Source: Crocinitomicaceae bacterium (lineage in GTDB: Bacteria > Bacteroidota > Bacteroidia > Flavobacteriales_D > Crocinitomicaceae). Taken from it: a stretch of 60,192 bases of DNA. Each line of letters begins with the position of its first letter. The stretch's first letter is position 1. The stretch covers positions 1-60,192 of the forward strand of contig JAQWKT010000074.1 in NCBI GenBank assembly GCA_029247685.1, in the 5' to 3' direction. Under the pieces are notes generated by a model that worked only from the letters and a program-made list of their open reading frames with translations, did not search any database and had not been told where the DNA came from. The position numbers and the translations under genes are program-made. Below, piece by piece: positions 52,170 through 60,192 of this stretch.

Positions 52170-53711
52170 TTAGTTATTAAGCAAATGGTTTATTGCATTT
52201 TCAGCACTTAAGAAACCTCCAGAAATACATATTTCTTTTACCCTAACTTTTTTCTTCGTTCCGGGAACACGAACCTTTTTACGAGTAGTTTCCACCGTTT
52301 TCATCAATACATCTCTCACTTCAGATGCAGATAACTCTGGGAAATAAGAACGTATTATTGCGGCAACACCAGCGGTTGCAGGACAAGCCATGCTTGTTCC
52401 TGAAGCATCCTCATATTTATTATTAGGAACTGTTGAATAAATATCCACCCCAGGTGCAAAAAAATCAACCGTGTTTAATCCATAGTTTGAGAAATTCGCT
52501 ATTAGTTTCTTCCCTCTTTTTGAAGAACTGCTCGCCCCTACTTCAATCCAGTTTCTAGAAACAGATCCATCATTTAGAATTCTTGAAGGGTAAGATGTCT
52601 CAATATCCTTATTTTTTGATTCATTACCCGCGGCATGAATAAGTAAAACATCTTTACTTGCTGCATAACGAATGGCATTATCCACAATTTGTTTATTTGG
52701 TGTGTAATATTTTCCAAAAGACATGTTAATTATTTTTGCCCCATTATCTACTGCATAGATAATGGAATTGGCTATATCCTTATCCCTCTCATCTCCATTT
52801 GGAACAGCTCTAAGCACCATTATTTTTACATTATCTGCAATGCCTTCTATACCTATATAATTATTTTTTGAAGCAGCTATTATTCCTGAAACATGGGTTC
52901 CGTGAAATGCGGAAGGTCCTTTATATCGGTTACAGCCATAATATTTCTCATAAATATCTTCTGGATTATCGCCAACAATAGCTCGTCTAATCGAATCGGT
53001 ACTTTTGCCATTTAATTCATAAGTATGAAGCAATTGCTCAGATGCATTTTTTAATTGTTTTTCTAACTCATTGGCTTTTATAAGCAATAAAATCAATTTC
53101 ATTTTTCTTTTTATTGACGCATCTTCCTTATTTAATGGAATATATTTTTTGTTGTTTTTTTTGGTAAATGATCCAAGGCTTTTTTTAACTCTTTCCACAT
53201 AAGAAGCAATGGTAGTGATTTGTTCTACTTGCGCTTCCATTTTCTTTTGTTCCTTTAAAAATTCCTTTTTAATTGCTTTGTATTCTTTATATCTATCTGC
53301 ATCCTCAGGTTGATTTGAAAAGAATTTACTTAAGTGATGGTACATTCTTGAAAGCTCACTTGACTCATAATTTATATCTTCTGTTTTACCACCCAAAAAT
53401 GACCATCCATGAATATCGTCTATATATCCATTTCCATCATCATCTTTATTGTTATTTGGAATTTCATCTTCATTTACCCAAATCACTTCTTTTAGATCTT
53501 CATGATCTGTATCCACACCACTATCTATAACCGCAACAATAACTTGTTCGGATTTTTTATTTTTCAATAGTTTGAGTGCTTCGGAAGAGGAAGAACCAAA
53601 TATTTTAGACTTTGAATAACTTTTTAAATACCAGTTTAATTCTTGTTTTTGAGCATAACTAGATGAAAAAATAAAAAATAAAAAAAGAAATGATGATAAA
53701 ATTAACTTCAT
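52170..53711 (-). CDS. Exported S8 subtilisin-like serine protease
   Basis: The 513-residue protein has a signal peptide (about 1-20, ending SYAQ). Catalytic residues are Asp63 (VIDSGVD), His270 (FHGTHVSG) and Ser440 (SGTSMACP), with the oxyanion Asn363 in AAGNES. Between Asp63 and His270 lies an insert of about 150 residues that is Lys/Glu-rich and coiled-coil-like (near 115-255). No T9SS tail is present, so it should act in the periplasm or envelope. It is in the minus-strand run with the SUI1 gene (2 bp gap) and leuS. Confidence 0.92.
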   Translation of the reverse strand: MKLILSSFLFLFFIFSSSYAQKQELNWYLKSYSKSKIFGSSSSEALKLLKNKKSEQVIVAVIDSGVDTDHEDLKEVIWVNEDEIPNNNKDDDGNGYIDDIHGWSFLGGKTEDINYESSELSRMYHHLSKFFSNQPEDADRYKEYKAIKKEFLKEQKKMEAQVEQITTIASYVERVKKSLGSFTKKNNKKYIPLNKEDASIKRKMKLILLLIKANELEKQLKNASEQLLHTYELNGKSTDSIRRAIVGDNPEDIYEKYYGCNRYKGPSAFHGTHVSGIIAASKNNYIGIEGIADNVKIMVLRAVPNGDERDKDIANSIIYAVDNGAKIINMSFGKYYTPNKQIVDNAIRYAASKDVLLIHAAGNESKNKDIETSYPSRILNDGSVSRNWIEVGASSSSKRGKKLIANFSNYGLNTVDFFAPGVDIYSTVPNNKYEDASGTSMACPATAGVAAIIRSYFPELSASEVRDVLMKTVETTRKKVRVPGTKKKVRVKEICISGGFLSAENAINHLLNN

Positions 53712-53713
53712 GA

Positions 53714-54058
53714 TTATCCTCCTTTTCTTTTAACATGATACCCCATATCAGATAACAAAGCCATCACTTTTTCTCTATGATTGCCCTGTATATTTATGAC
53801 ATTGTTTTTAGAAGTGCCTCCTACTCCACACTTACTCTTTAAATATTTTCCTAATTCTTTTAGATCTTCAGAATTGCCTATAAATCCTTCAACCAAAGTA
53901 ACCTCTTTGCCTCCTCTATTTTTTTTATCTATAGAAACATATAATTTTTGTTCGTTAACGTCTAATGTGATCTCTTCCTTATTTTGATCCTCATCATAAG
54001 AGAAATCAGGATTTGTGGAATAAACAATGTTTCGTCGTTGTTTTTTGTTTTTTGACAT
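53714..54058 (-). CDS. SUI1/YciH-type translation initiation-like protein
   Basis: The 114-residue protein has a basic N-terminus and the SUI1/eIF1 fold from about 30, with GGKEVTLVEGF, the KCGVGGTSKNNVINIQGNHR block near 76-95 and a terminal GYHVKR strand. This is the bacterial YciH family, which in E. coli helps discriminate initiation complexes on unusual or leaderless mRNAs. This is notable because the dnaB mRNA here looks leaderless, although a link is inference. It lies between leuS and the subtilase gene with tiny gaps (6 and 2 bp). Confidence 0.9.
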   Translation of the reverse strand: MSKNKKQRRNIVYSTNPDFSYDEDQNKEEITLDVNEQKLYVSIDKKNRGGKEVTLVEGFIGNSEDLKELGKYLKSKCGVGGTSKNNVINIQGNHREKVMALLSDMGYHVKRKGG

Positions 54059-54064
54059 AAGGCA

Positions 54065-56845
54065 TTAGGAAAGAACAATATTTACAATTTTACCCGGAAC
54101 TACAATTACTTTACGTACTTGTTTTTCTGCAATCCATTTTTTAGTCTCTTGCATTTCCAATACTAATGACTCAATTTCATTTGGCTTTAATTCAAGACTA
54201 AATTCTTTTTTAAATCTCATTTTCCCATTAAATGAAACAGGGTAAGAATAGGACGTTTGCAAAAGATGAGATTCATCAAAAATAGGATATTTTTGAATGG
54301 TGAGTGATCCAGGAGTATTTCCAGTCAACTCCCATAATTCTTCTGAAATATGAGGAGCAAAAGGAGCTAAAAGAAGCGTTACTTCATTTAAGATAAAACA
54401 AGTATTAGACTTTAAAGCAGATAATTCATTAACCAAAATCATCATTGTTGAAACACAAGTATTAAACGAGTACCTATTTAAGTCATCTCTTATTTTTTTA
54501 ATTGCTTTATGAAGTGCTCTTAATTCGTCTTTAGAAGCAGGGGTATCAGATACGTCAACATTATTATTAGAGTCATGAAACAACCTCCATAATTTTTTCA
54601 AAAAAGAGTTTACCCCTGTTATTCCTTTGATATCCCAAGGCTTACTTTGTTCTATTGGACCAAGAAACATTTCATACATTCTAAGGGTATCAGCTCCATA
54701 CTTTTCAATTAAATCATCTGGATTTTGAACATTAAATTTACTTTTGGACATTTTTTCAACTTCGAAACCACATTTGTATTTTCCATCTTCTTCTAAAATA
54801 AACGAAGCATCTTTATATTCTGGAAGCCAATTTTTAAACGCCTCGATATCTAAAAAATCGTTATCCACGAGATTAACATCGACATGAATAGGAGTGGTGG
54901 AATAGTCATTTCTTTTTGACAAAGAAACAAATTGATTAGTCCCCTCTACCCTGTAAACAAAATTACTTCTTCCTAAGATCATTCCTTGATTGATCATTTT
55001 TTTAAATGGCTCATCGAAAGGAATAAAATCAAGGTCAAACAAGACCTTTGTCCAAAATCTTGAATATAAAAGATGACCAGTAGCATGTTCTGAACCACCT
55101 ATATATAGATCTACATTTTTCCAATAATTTAATTTCTCTTTAGAAACAAATTCTTTTTCATTGTTTGGATCAAGATACCTAAGGAAATACCAGGAACTAC
55201 CTGCCCATCCAGGCATGGTATTATATTCCATTTTGTCACCTTGGGTATAATTCCAATCTTCTTTCTTTGATCTTGCTAAAGGAGGCTCTCCATCCTCTGT
55301 AGGAAGGTATTTATCCACCTCAGGAAGTTCTATTGGTAAATTTTTGTCCTCAATTAAATAAGGAGTGTCATTTTTATAATAAACAGGAAAGGGTTCTCCC
55401 CAATACCGTTGTCTAGAAAAAACAGCATCTCTTAACCTATAATTTATTTTTCCTCTTCCGATTTTTTCTTCTTCAATTTGATGAATTGCTCTTTTTATCG
55501 CTTTATCAATAGTTAAATCATTTAAAAACTGAGAGTCACAAATAAGCGCATCTTTTTCAGAATAAGCTTCCGTAGTAATATCAATAGATTTAAAAATATT
55601 TGGAATAGGTAAATTCATTTTTTTTGCAAAATCATAATCCCTCTGATCTCCACAAGGAACAGACATTACCGCTCCAGTTCCGTAGCTAAGTAATACATAA
55701 TCGCCAATCCAAATTGGTATTTTTTTCTTTGTAAATGGATGAATGGCATAGGCACCTGTAAACTCTCCTGAAATGTGTTTTGATTCGGATTGTCTATCTA
55801 AATCGCTTTTGTTAGAAGCTAGTTTAACATATTCCGTTACATTTTTTAAATAATCTTCAGTCGTGATTTTATTTACCAATGGATGTTCGGGGGCCAAAAC
55901 CATAAAGCTAACCCCAAAAATAGTATCGGGTCGGGTTGTAAAAACCTCTATAAATTTTGTGTTCTCTTTTTCTAATTTAAATTCAACAGAACATCCAAAA
56001 GATTTACCAATCCAATATCTTTGCTGTTCTTTTAAAGAATCAGTCCAATCTATTTGATTAAGCCCTTCTAAAAGTCTTTCAGAATAAGCTTTAATCCGCA
56101 TAGACCATTGCCTCATAGTTTTTTGCTCCACTGGGAAACCTCCTCTAACAGATAGCCCATTGACAACTTCATCATTAGCAAGTACAGTGCCTAATTTGGG
56201 ACACCAATTAACCAAAGAATCAGCCAAATAAGTTAATCTATAATTCAATAAAAAAATCTCCTTTTCTTCTGCATTCATTAAATCCCACTCTTTAGAAGAA
56301 ATATTCTGTTTATTATCAGAGTATGCATTCAAATTAGTGGTGCCATTTTCTGATAACTTAATTCTTAAATGCTCAATATTAATTGCCTTATTTTCTTTTA
56401 AATCAAAGTAAGAATTATATAACTGTTTAAAAATCCATTGAGTCCATTTATAATAAGATGGGGATGAAGTTCTTACTTCCCTATCCCAATCAAAACAAAA
56501 ACCAAGTTTATCTAACTGATCTCTATATCTGGAAATATTTTCCTTAGTGGTTAAAGCAGGATGCTGACCGGTTTGAATCGCATATTGTTCTGCTGGTAGA
56601 CCAAATGAATCATAGCCCATTGGGTGTAACACATTGAAACCCTCCATTTTTTTATATCTTGAATAGATATCTGAAGCAATATAACCTAAAGGATGACCAA
56701 CATGTAAACCAGCTCCTGATGGATATGGAAACATATCTAAAACATAATATTTAGGCTTTGAAGAATCTTCAAAGACTTTATAAGTGTTATTATCAGCCCA
56801 ATATTTACGCCATTTTTTTTCTATTTCAAAATGCTTGTACTCCAT
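54065..56845 (-). CDS. leuS: Leucyl-tRNA synthetase
   Basis: The 926-residue class I synthetase has the HIGH-type motif (LHVGHPLGY near 47-55), the connective editing domain with TTRPDT near 310-315 and GTGAVMSVPCGDQRDYDF, and the KMSKS motif in EKMSKSKFNV near 697-706. The C-terminal anticodon-binding region is complete. The length is slightly longer than E. coli LeuS, with an extra insert around 140-180 that is common in Bacteroidetes. A -7 box lies 20 bp upstream of the ATG. It is divergent from rpmH. Confidence 0.96.
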   Translation of the reverse strand: MEYKHFEIEKKWRKYWADNNTYKVFEDSSKPKYYVLDMFPYPSGAGLHVGHPLGYIASDIYSRYKKMEGFNVLHPMGYDSFGLPAEQYAIQTGQHPALTTKENISRYRDQLDKLGFCFDWDREVRTSSPSYYKWTQWIFKQLYNSYFDLKENKAINIEHLRIKLSENGTTNLNAYSDNKQNISSKEWDLMNAEEKEIFLLNYRLTYLADSLVNWCPKLGTVLANDEVVNGLSVRGGFPVEQKTMRQWSMRIKAYSERLLEGLNQIDWTDSLKEQQRYWIGKSFGCSVEFKLEKENTKFIEVFTTRPDTIFGVSFMVLAPEHPLVNKITTEDYLKNVTEYVKLASNKSDLDRQSESKHISGEFTGAYAIHPFTKKKIPIWIGDYVLLSYGTGAVMSVPCGDQRDYDFAKKMNLPIPNIFKSIDITTEAYSEKDALICDSQFLNDLTIDKAIKRAIHQIEEEKIGRGKINYRLRDAVFSRQRYWGEPFPVYYKNDTPYLIEDKNLPIELPEVDKYLPTEDGEPPLARSKKEDWNYTQGDKMEYNTMPGWAGSSWYFLRYLDPNNEKEFVSKEKLNYWKNVDLYIGGSEHATGHLLYSRFWTKVLFDLDFIPFDEPFKKMINQGMILGRSNFVYRVEGTNQFVSLSKRNDYSTTPIHVDVNLVDNDFLDIEAFKNWLPEYKDASFILEEDGKYKCGFEVEKMSKSKFNVQNPDDLIEKYGADTLRMYEMFLGPIEQSKPWDIKGITGVNSFLKKLWRLFHDSNNNVDVSDTPASKDELRALHKAIKKIRDDLNRYSFNTCVSTMMILVNELSALKSNTCFILNEVTLLLAPFAPHISEELWELTGNTPGSLTIQKYPIFDESHLLQTSYSYPVSFNGKMRFKKEFSLELKPNEIESLVLEMQETKKWIAEKQVRKVIVVPGKIVNIVLS

Positions 56846-56865
56846 ATCATTAATTGAATATCTTG

Positions 56866-56873
56866 CAAAGATA
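56866..56873 (-). promoter_or_regulatory. -7 promoter box TATCTTTG for leuS
   Basis: The minus strand reads TATCTTTG, a full TAnnTTTG match, ending 20 bp before the leuS ATG. It faces the rpmH promoter in the same 168-bp divergent region. Confidence 0.5.
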
Positions 56874-56973
56874 AGAATCGTCTTTTTAATGGTACTGATT
56901 TAAGTGAAAATAGCATAATCATTTTTTTTTTAGAATTTTATCTTTTTTATTTAGAACAATTAAAATAAATACA

Positions 56974-56981
56974 TATCTTTG
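56974..56981 (+). promoter_or_regulatory. -7 promoter box TATCTTTG for rpmH
   Basis: TATCTTTG matches TAnnTTTG and ends 32 bp before the rpmH ATG. The same octamer serves leuS on the other strand. Confidence 0.5.
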
Positions 56982-57013
56982 CATTCCGATTTTCGGTTAG
57001 TAAATATTTAGTT

Positions 57014-57172
57014 ATGAAAAGAACTTTTCAACCTTCCTTAAGAAAAAGAAGAAACAAACATGGTTTCAGAAGTAGAATGGCAACAAAAAATGGTCGTCGA
57101 TTATTGGCTTCCCGTAGAAGAAAAGGTAGAAAAAAACTTACTGTTTCTGACGAAACATTGCACAAAAGATAA
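57014..57172 (+). CDS. rpmH: 50S ribosomal protein L34
   Basis: The 52-residue, very basic protein starts [20 protein letters not shown] and continues [20 protein letters not shown], the unmistakable L34 sequence, with a short bacteroidetal C-terminal tail ([12 protein letters not shown]). L34 is a late-binding protein of the large subunit. The usual neighbours rnpA and dnaA are missing here, which is normal for some Bacteroidetes. A -7 box lies upstream and a terminator hairpin follows, so it is a single-gene unit. Confidence 0.97.
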   Translation: MKRTFQPSLRKRRNKHGFRSRMATKNGRRLLASRRRKGRKKLTVSDETLHKR

Positions 57173-57196
57173 AAAATTTATATTTATAATAAAATT

Positions 57197-57225
57197 TAAA
57201 AGCTGGTTTTTGACCGGCTTTTTTA
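57197..57225 (+). terminator. Rho-independent terminator after rpmH
   Basis: AAAAGCTGGT and ACCGGCTTTTTT pair with a short T-rich loop and a T tail, starting 25 bp after rpmH. It lies at the 3' end of the convergent amidohydrolase gene as well and may be shared. Confidence 0.75.
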
Positions 57226-58230
57226 TTGAAAAGAACTTTTTGTTAGATTCAACCATTCCAATGTTGAATTAGAAAAAATATCTTCTTTTATTTGGTTACT
57301 TAAATCACTCTTTTCAATAAACTCACCTATCTCAAGATCACCAAGAGGAAATGGATAATCAGAACCTAAACATACTTTTTTACTCCCTTGAAGATTTAAA
57401 ATATATTTTAACAAGTCAATGTCATGAGTAATGCAATCTACCCAAAACTTACCAATATAATTTCTGGGATTAACATTATTATCTATTGCAACTAAATCTG
57501 GACGACAATTAAAACCATGTTCAATTCTACCTAAAGTTGGTAAAAAAGCACCTCCAGCATGTGAAAAACAAATTCGTAATTGAGGCAGTTTTTCTAACAC
57601 ACCTCCAAAAATTAATGAACAAGCAGCTCTAGATGTTTCAGCTGGCATTCCAACTAACCAAGGAAGCCAATACTTTTGAATCTCATTAAAACCCATCATT
57701 TGCCATGGATGAATCATTACAGCCATTCCTAATTTTTCGCAAGCTTCAAATATTGGAAAGAAAAAGGGATCACTTAAATTCATTTGATTAATATTTGAAC
57801 CTATTTGAATCCCTGGAAAACCTATTTTTTTACAACGTTCGAGTTCTTTTATTGCTAATTCAGGATCTTGCATTGGTAAAGTTGCAAGACCTATGTAATT
57901 TTTAGGATAACGAGCTGTTAAATCTGCAATATGATCATTTAGAAAACGAGAAAGCTCTAAACAATCTTCTCCTTTAGCCCAATAAGAAAACATGACAGGT
58001 ATTGTACAAACTACTTGAACAGAGGTATTTTTTGTTTGATATTCTTTTATTCTTAAATCTTCATTCCAACAATTTTCACTTATAGTTCTAAAGAACTTAC
58101 CCCCCTGCATCATATCTGCAGTATTGTTTTGTTTTTGAATTAATTGAATAAAATCTCCATATCCAAATTTACCAAACCAATCAGGCATCTCTTTTGGAAG
58201 GATATGAGAATGCATATCTATTTTCAACAT
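57223..58230 (-). CDS. ACMSD-like metal-dependent amidohydrolase/decarboxylase
   Basis: The 335-residue TIM-barrel protein has the metal motif DMHSHILP (His7 and His9), a conserved MIHPW near 173-177, the metal or catalytic His in FSHAGGAF near 222-229, and the Asp in GSDYPFPLG near 293-301. These match 2-amino-3-carboxymuconate-6-semialdehyde decarboxylase of the kynurenine pathway, including the typical length and the late LGSDYPFPLGD block. ACMSD diverts ACMS away from quinolinate and NAD. Related gamma-resorcylate-type decarboxylases remain possible. No kynurenine genes are adjacent. It lies between terminators, so it is probably monocistronic. Confidence 0.82.
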   Translation of the reverse strand: MLKIDMHSHILPKEMPDWFGKFGYGDFIQLIQKQNNTADMMQGGKFFRTISENCWNEDLRIKEYQTKNTSVQVVCTIPVMFSYWAKGEDCLELSRFLNDHIADLTARYPKNYIGLATLPMQDPELAIKELERCKKIGFPGIQIGSNINQMNLSDPFFFPIFEACEKLGMAVMIHPWQMMGFNEIQKYWLPWLVGMPAETSRAACSLIFGGVLEKLPQLRICFSHAGGAFLPTLGRIEHGFNCRPDLVAIDNNVNPRNYIGKFWVDCITHDIDLLKYILNLQGSKKVCLGSDYPFPLGDLEIGEFIEKSDLSNQIKEDIFSNSTLEWLNLTKSSFQ

Positions 58231-58253
58231 GATAATATTTTAGATTAAAATAC

Positions 58254-58278
58254 AAAAAAAGCCGGATTTACCGGCTTT
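58254..58278 (-). terminator. Rho-independent terminator after sucC
   Basis: On the minus strand, AAAGCCGG, a TAAAT loop and CCGGCTTTTTTT form a perfect stem with a T run, 20 bp past the sucC stop. Confidence 0.85.
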
Positions 58279-58297
58279 AAATAAATTAAATTTAGAA

Positions 58298-59509
58298 TTA
58301 AGCTAAAACTTCTTTAACCTTATCTGCAGCTTCTTGAAGAACAACTGCTGAATGGACATTTAATCCCGATTCATCAATTAACTTTTTTGCTTCTGAAGCA
58401 TTTGTTCCTTGTAATCGAACAATAATAGGAACAGGGATTTCACCCATATTTTTATAAGCATCAACAACTCCTTGTGCCACACGATCACACCTTACAATTC
58501 CTCCAAAAATATTAATCAAAATTGCTTTAACATTAGTGTCTTTTAAAATTATTTTAAAAGCTTTTTCAACTCTTTCAGCATTTGCTGTTCCCCCTACATC
58601 TAGAAAATTAGCAGGATTACCACCTGATAATTTTATTATATCCATTGTCGCCATAGCCAAACCAGCTCCATTAACCATGCAACCAACATTTCCATCTAAT
58701 TTAACGAAGTTTAAACCTGCCTCTCCAGCTTCAACTTCAGTTGGATCCTCTTCATTTAAATCTCTCATTGCTGCGTAATCAGGATGTTTAAACAAAGCAT
58801 TATCATCCAATGTTACTTTAGAATCTACAGCAATGATTTTATTATCAGAGGTTTTCAAAACTGGATTTATTTCAAACATAGAAGCATCAATAGTATCATA
58901 CGCTTTATATAAACACGATACAAATTTTGTCATTTCTTTAAATGCTTTTCCAGATAAACCTAAATTAAAAGCAACTCTTCTTGCTTGAAAACCTTGCAAT
59001 CCAAGTTTTGGATCTATAAATTCTTTATGAATTTTATTAGGAGTATGCTCAGCAACATGTTCAATATCCATTCCACCTTCTGTAGAATAAACAATTACAT
59101 TACATCCTTTTTCTCTATCTAAAAGAACAGACATATAGAATTCAGATGGTTCTGTTTCTCCTGGATAATATACATCTTGAGCGATTAAAACCTGATTTAC
59201 TTTTTTGGCTTTGCCGTTTGTTTGAAGAGTAACCAAACCTCCACCAAGAATTCCCTTAACAGTTTCCTCAACTTTATCAATTCCTTTTGCTAAAACCACC
59301 CCATGAGAACCAGTCTCCTCTACTATTCCTTTTCCTCTACCACCTGCATGAATTTGAGCTTTAACAACATACCAAGATGTACCGGTTAATTCTGTAAGTT
59401 TTTTTGCAGATTCAACTGCATTTTCTACTTGATCAACAACTATTCCTTCTTGGATAGCTACACCAAACGATTTTAATATTTCTTTACCTTGAAATTCGTG
59501 AAGATTCAT
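58298..59509 (-). CDS. sucC: Succinate-CoA ligase, ADP-forming, beta subunit
   Basis: The 403-residue protein has the ATP-grasp fold with MNLHEFQGKEILKSFGV at the start, KAQIHAGGRGKG near 50-61, the nucleotide/metal segment FEINPVLK, and the CoA-ligase C-terminal domain with NIFGGIVRCD and VRLQGTNA. It forms succinate and ATP from succinyl-CoA in the TCA cycle. sucD is not next to it in this window, as is often the case in Flavobacteria. It ends with a strong terminator. Confidence 0.96.
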   Translation of the reverse strand: MNLHEFQGKEILKSFGVAIQEGIVVDQVENAVESAKKLTELTGTSWYVVKAQIHAGGRGKGIVEETGSHGVVLAKGIDKVEETVKGILGGGLVTLQTNGKAKKVNQVLIAQDVYYPGETEPSEFYMSVLLDREKGCNVIVYSTEGGMDIEHVAEHTPNKIHKEFIDPKLGLQGFQARRVAFNLGLSGKAFKEMTKFVSCLYKAYDTIDASMFEINPVLKTSDNKIIAVDSKVTLDDNALFKHPDYAAMRDLNEEDPTEVEAGEAGLNFVKLDGNVGCMVNGAGLAMATMDIIKLSGGNPANFLDVGGTANAERVEKAFKIILKDTNVKAILINIFGGIVRCDRVAQGVVDAYKNMGEIPVPIIVRLQGTNASEAKKLIDESGLNVHSAVVLQEAADKVKEVLA

Positions 59510-59582
59510 CTACTTTTTTTTGATAAAATTAATTGAATTTAATAAACATACAACACTATTAATTAGTTATTTTTTTAACTTA

Positions 59583-60047
59583 TTAATTCTTAAAGATTAA
59601 AGAACACGAATTAATACAATATCTTAAACCCGTTTGCTTTGGACCATCGTTAAATAAATGACCAAGATGGGCATTACAATTTGAGCATTGAACTTCTATT
59701 CTTGACATATTATTACTCAAATCTGTTATTAATTTTATGTTTTTTTTTAAAGAAACATCATAAAAACTTGGCCAACCCGTTCCAGATTTAAATTTGTATT
59801 TGGAATTAAAAATTTCTTGATCACAACAAATACAATAATATTTTCCTTTTTTATTATTATCCCAATATTTACCAGTAAAAGGTTTTTCTGTTCCCTTTTC
59901 TCTTGTCACATAATAAGTAATTGGGGATAATTTTTTTTTCCAAAAATCATTTGATTTATTTTTTTCAATATTAAGATCAGTTTGAGCATTGCAACCTCCA
60001 AAGATGATTATGAAAAATAATAAAATGATAATAGTTGGGTTTTGCAT
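59583..60047 (-). CDS. msrB: Peptide-methionine (R)-S-oxide reductase, lipoprotein form
   Basis: The 154-residue protein has a lipoprotein signal peptide with lipobox FGGC (Cys19), then the MsrB domain: zinc-type Cys pairs (CCDQE and CSNC), FKSGTGWPSFYD, and the catalytic Cys in RYCINSCSL. It reduces methionine-R-sulfoxide in proteins. Lipid anchoring puts it in the periplasm or outer membrane, where it would repair exported proteins. No msrA is fused or adjacent. It is the last gene before the 5S rRNA on the same strand. Confidence 0.93.
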   Translation of the reverse strand: MQNPTIIILLFFIIIFGGCNAQTDLNIEKNKSNDFWKKKLSPITYYVTREKGTEKPFTGKYWDNNKKGKYYCICCDQEIFNSKYKFKSGTGWPSFYDVSLKKNIKLITDLSNNMSRIEVQCSNCNAHLGHLFNDGPKQTGLRYCINSCSLIFKN

Positions 60048-60076
60048 TTTAATTCGGTTAGAACGAATACAAAAAT

Positions 60077-60110
60077 AAAAAAACCCACTTAGAAAACTAA
60101 GCGGGTTTTA
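60077..60110 (-). terminator. Rho-independent terminator after the 5S rRNA
   Basis: AAAACCCACTTAG, a 4-nt loop and CTAAGCGGGTTTT form a 13-bp stem with one mismatch (A opposite C), with A/T runs on both sides. On the minus strand it ends the rRNA operon; it could also cover the right side of msrB. Confidence 0.85.
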
Positions 60111-60115
60111 AAAAA

Positions 60116-60192
60116 GTGGCGTCGACTTACTCTCCCACCCTTAAAAGGGCAGTACCATCAGCGCTAACAGGCTTAACTTCTCTGTTCGGTAT
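60116..60192 (-). rRNA. rrf: 5S ribosomal RNA, 3' part (cut by window edge)
   Basis: The minus strand reads ATACCGAACAGAGAAGTTAA at the edge and then GCGCTGATGGTACTGCC and GGGTGGGAGAGTA, the conserved 5S loop and helix segments, ending near GTCGACGCCAC at about 60116. The 5' third lies beyond the window. A full rRNA operon (16S-23S-5S) is therefore expected to the right, transcribed leftwards. Confidence 0.93.

Noticed and set aside
57060-57272. Open frame of 70 codons overlapping L34
   Set aside because: It is an out-of-frame shadow of rpmH; the L34 sequence at 57014-57172 is unmistakable.

Overview
The window is AT-rich chromosomal DNA from a Bacteroidetes bacterium, most likely a free-living, probably aerobic member of Flavobacteriales. 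Evidence read from the sequence: type IX secretion sorting domains (a type B gliding-motility C-terminal domain on the giant PKD protein, a type A tail on an M14 peptidase), a fused ResB-CcsA cytochrome c maturation protein, a TonB-like protein with a Pro/Glu spacer, a patatin fused to an outer-membrane barrel, almost no Shine-Dalgarno sequences, and -7 promoter boxes of the form TAnnTTTG. Placement below the order level is inference only. The window starts inside malate dehydrogenase (mdh) and ends inside a 5S rRNA, so an rRNA operon probably lies just beyond the right edge on the minus strand.

Layout. 1-3.3 kb: mdh fragment, an ECF sigma factor with its membrane-anchored partner, and an RlmL-like methyltransferase. 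3.3-8.2 kb: patatin-barrel phospholipase, two-domain VOC protein, CoA-type Nudix hydrolase, mnmD. 8.3-12.8 kb: dnaB, an exported conserved protein, tsaE and alanine dehydrogenase. 12.8-16.9 kb: the accessory-looking part, with a frameshifted lipoprotein gene, a CAP-domain lipoprotein, an orphan HsdR-N-like nuclease domain overlapping an alpha/beta hydrolase, and a LuxC-type acyl-CoA reductase. 17.0-19.9 kb: ferredoxin, Smr protein, M50 protease and two small proteins. 20-23.7 kb: a 1254-residue PKD surface protein. 23.7-28.1 kb: tlyA, CCA-adding-type enzyme, a TnpR-passenger-like protein, a methyltransferase and nadC. 28-33.3 kb: a TPR membrane protein divergent from a Crp/Fnr regulator, followed by the TrkH/TrkA potassium system and a toxin-23-like exported protein. 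33.3-42.7 kb: ffh, nhaC, an M14 peptidase with T9SS tail, a beta-lactamase-fold hydrolase, a zinc-finger protein, a second M14 peptidase, menA and a Spy-like protein. 42.8-48.9 kb: prfB, gcvH, tonB-like, DEAD-box helicase, typA. 48.9-60 kb: resB-ccsA, subtilase, SUI1 factor, leuS, rpmH, ACMSD-like amidohydrolase, sucC and msrB.

How it fits together. Most of the window is core metabolism and translation (sucC, mdh, ald, gcvH, nadC, menA, ffh, leuS, prfB, rpmH, typA, tsaE, mnmD). Respiration is represented by menaquinone and cytochrome c biogenesis. Cell-surface biology is represented by T9SS cargo, TonB, patatin-barrel and lipoproteins. I found no phage, insertion sequence, CRISPR array or clear defence island. 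The observations most worth checking are a lipoprotein gene broken by three single-base homopolymer expansions that would otherwise encode an intact duplicated-domain protein, an ECF sigma partner whose C-terminus resembles a T9SS sorting domain, a prfB without the usual programmed frameshift, a TPR protein that looks like a sensor kinase without its kinase, and a stand-alone exported toxin-23-like protein in the potassium-uptake operon.
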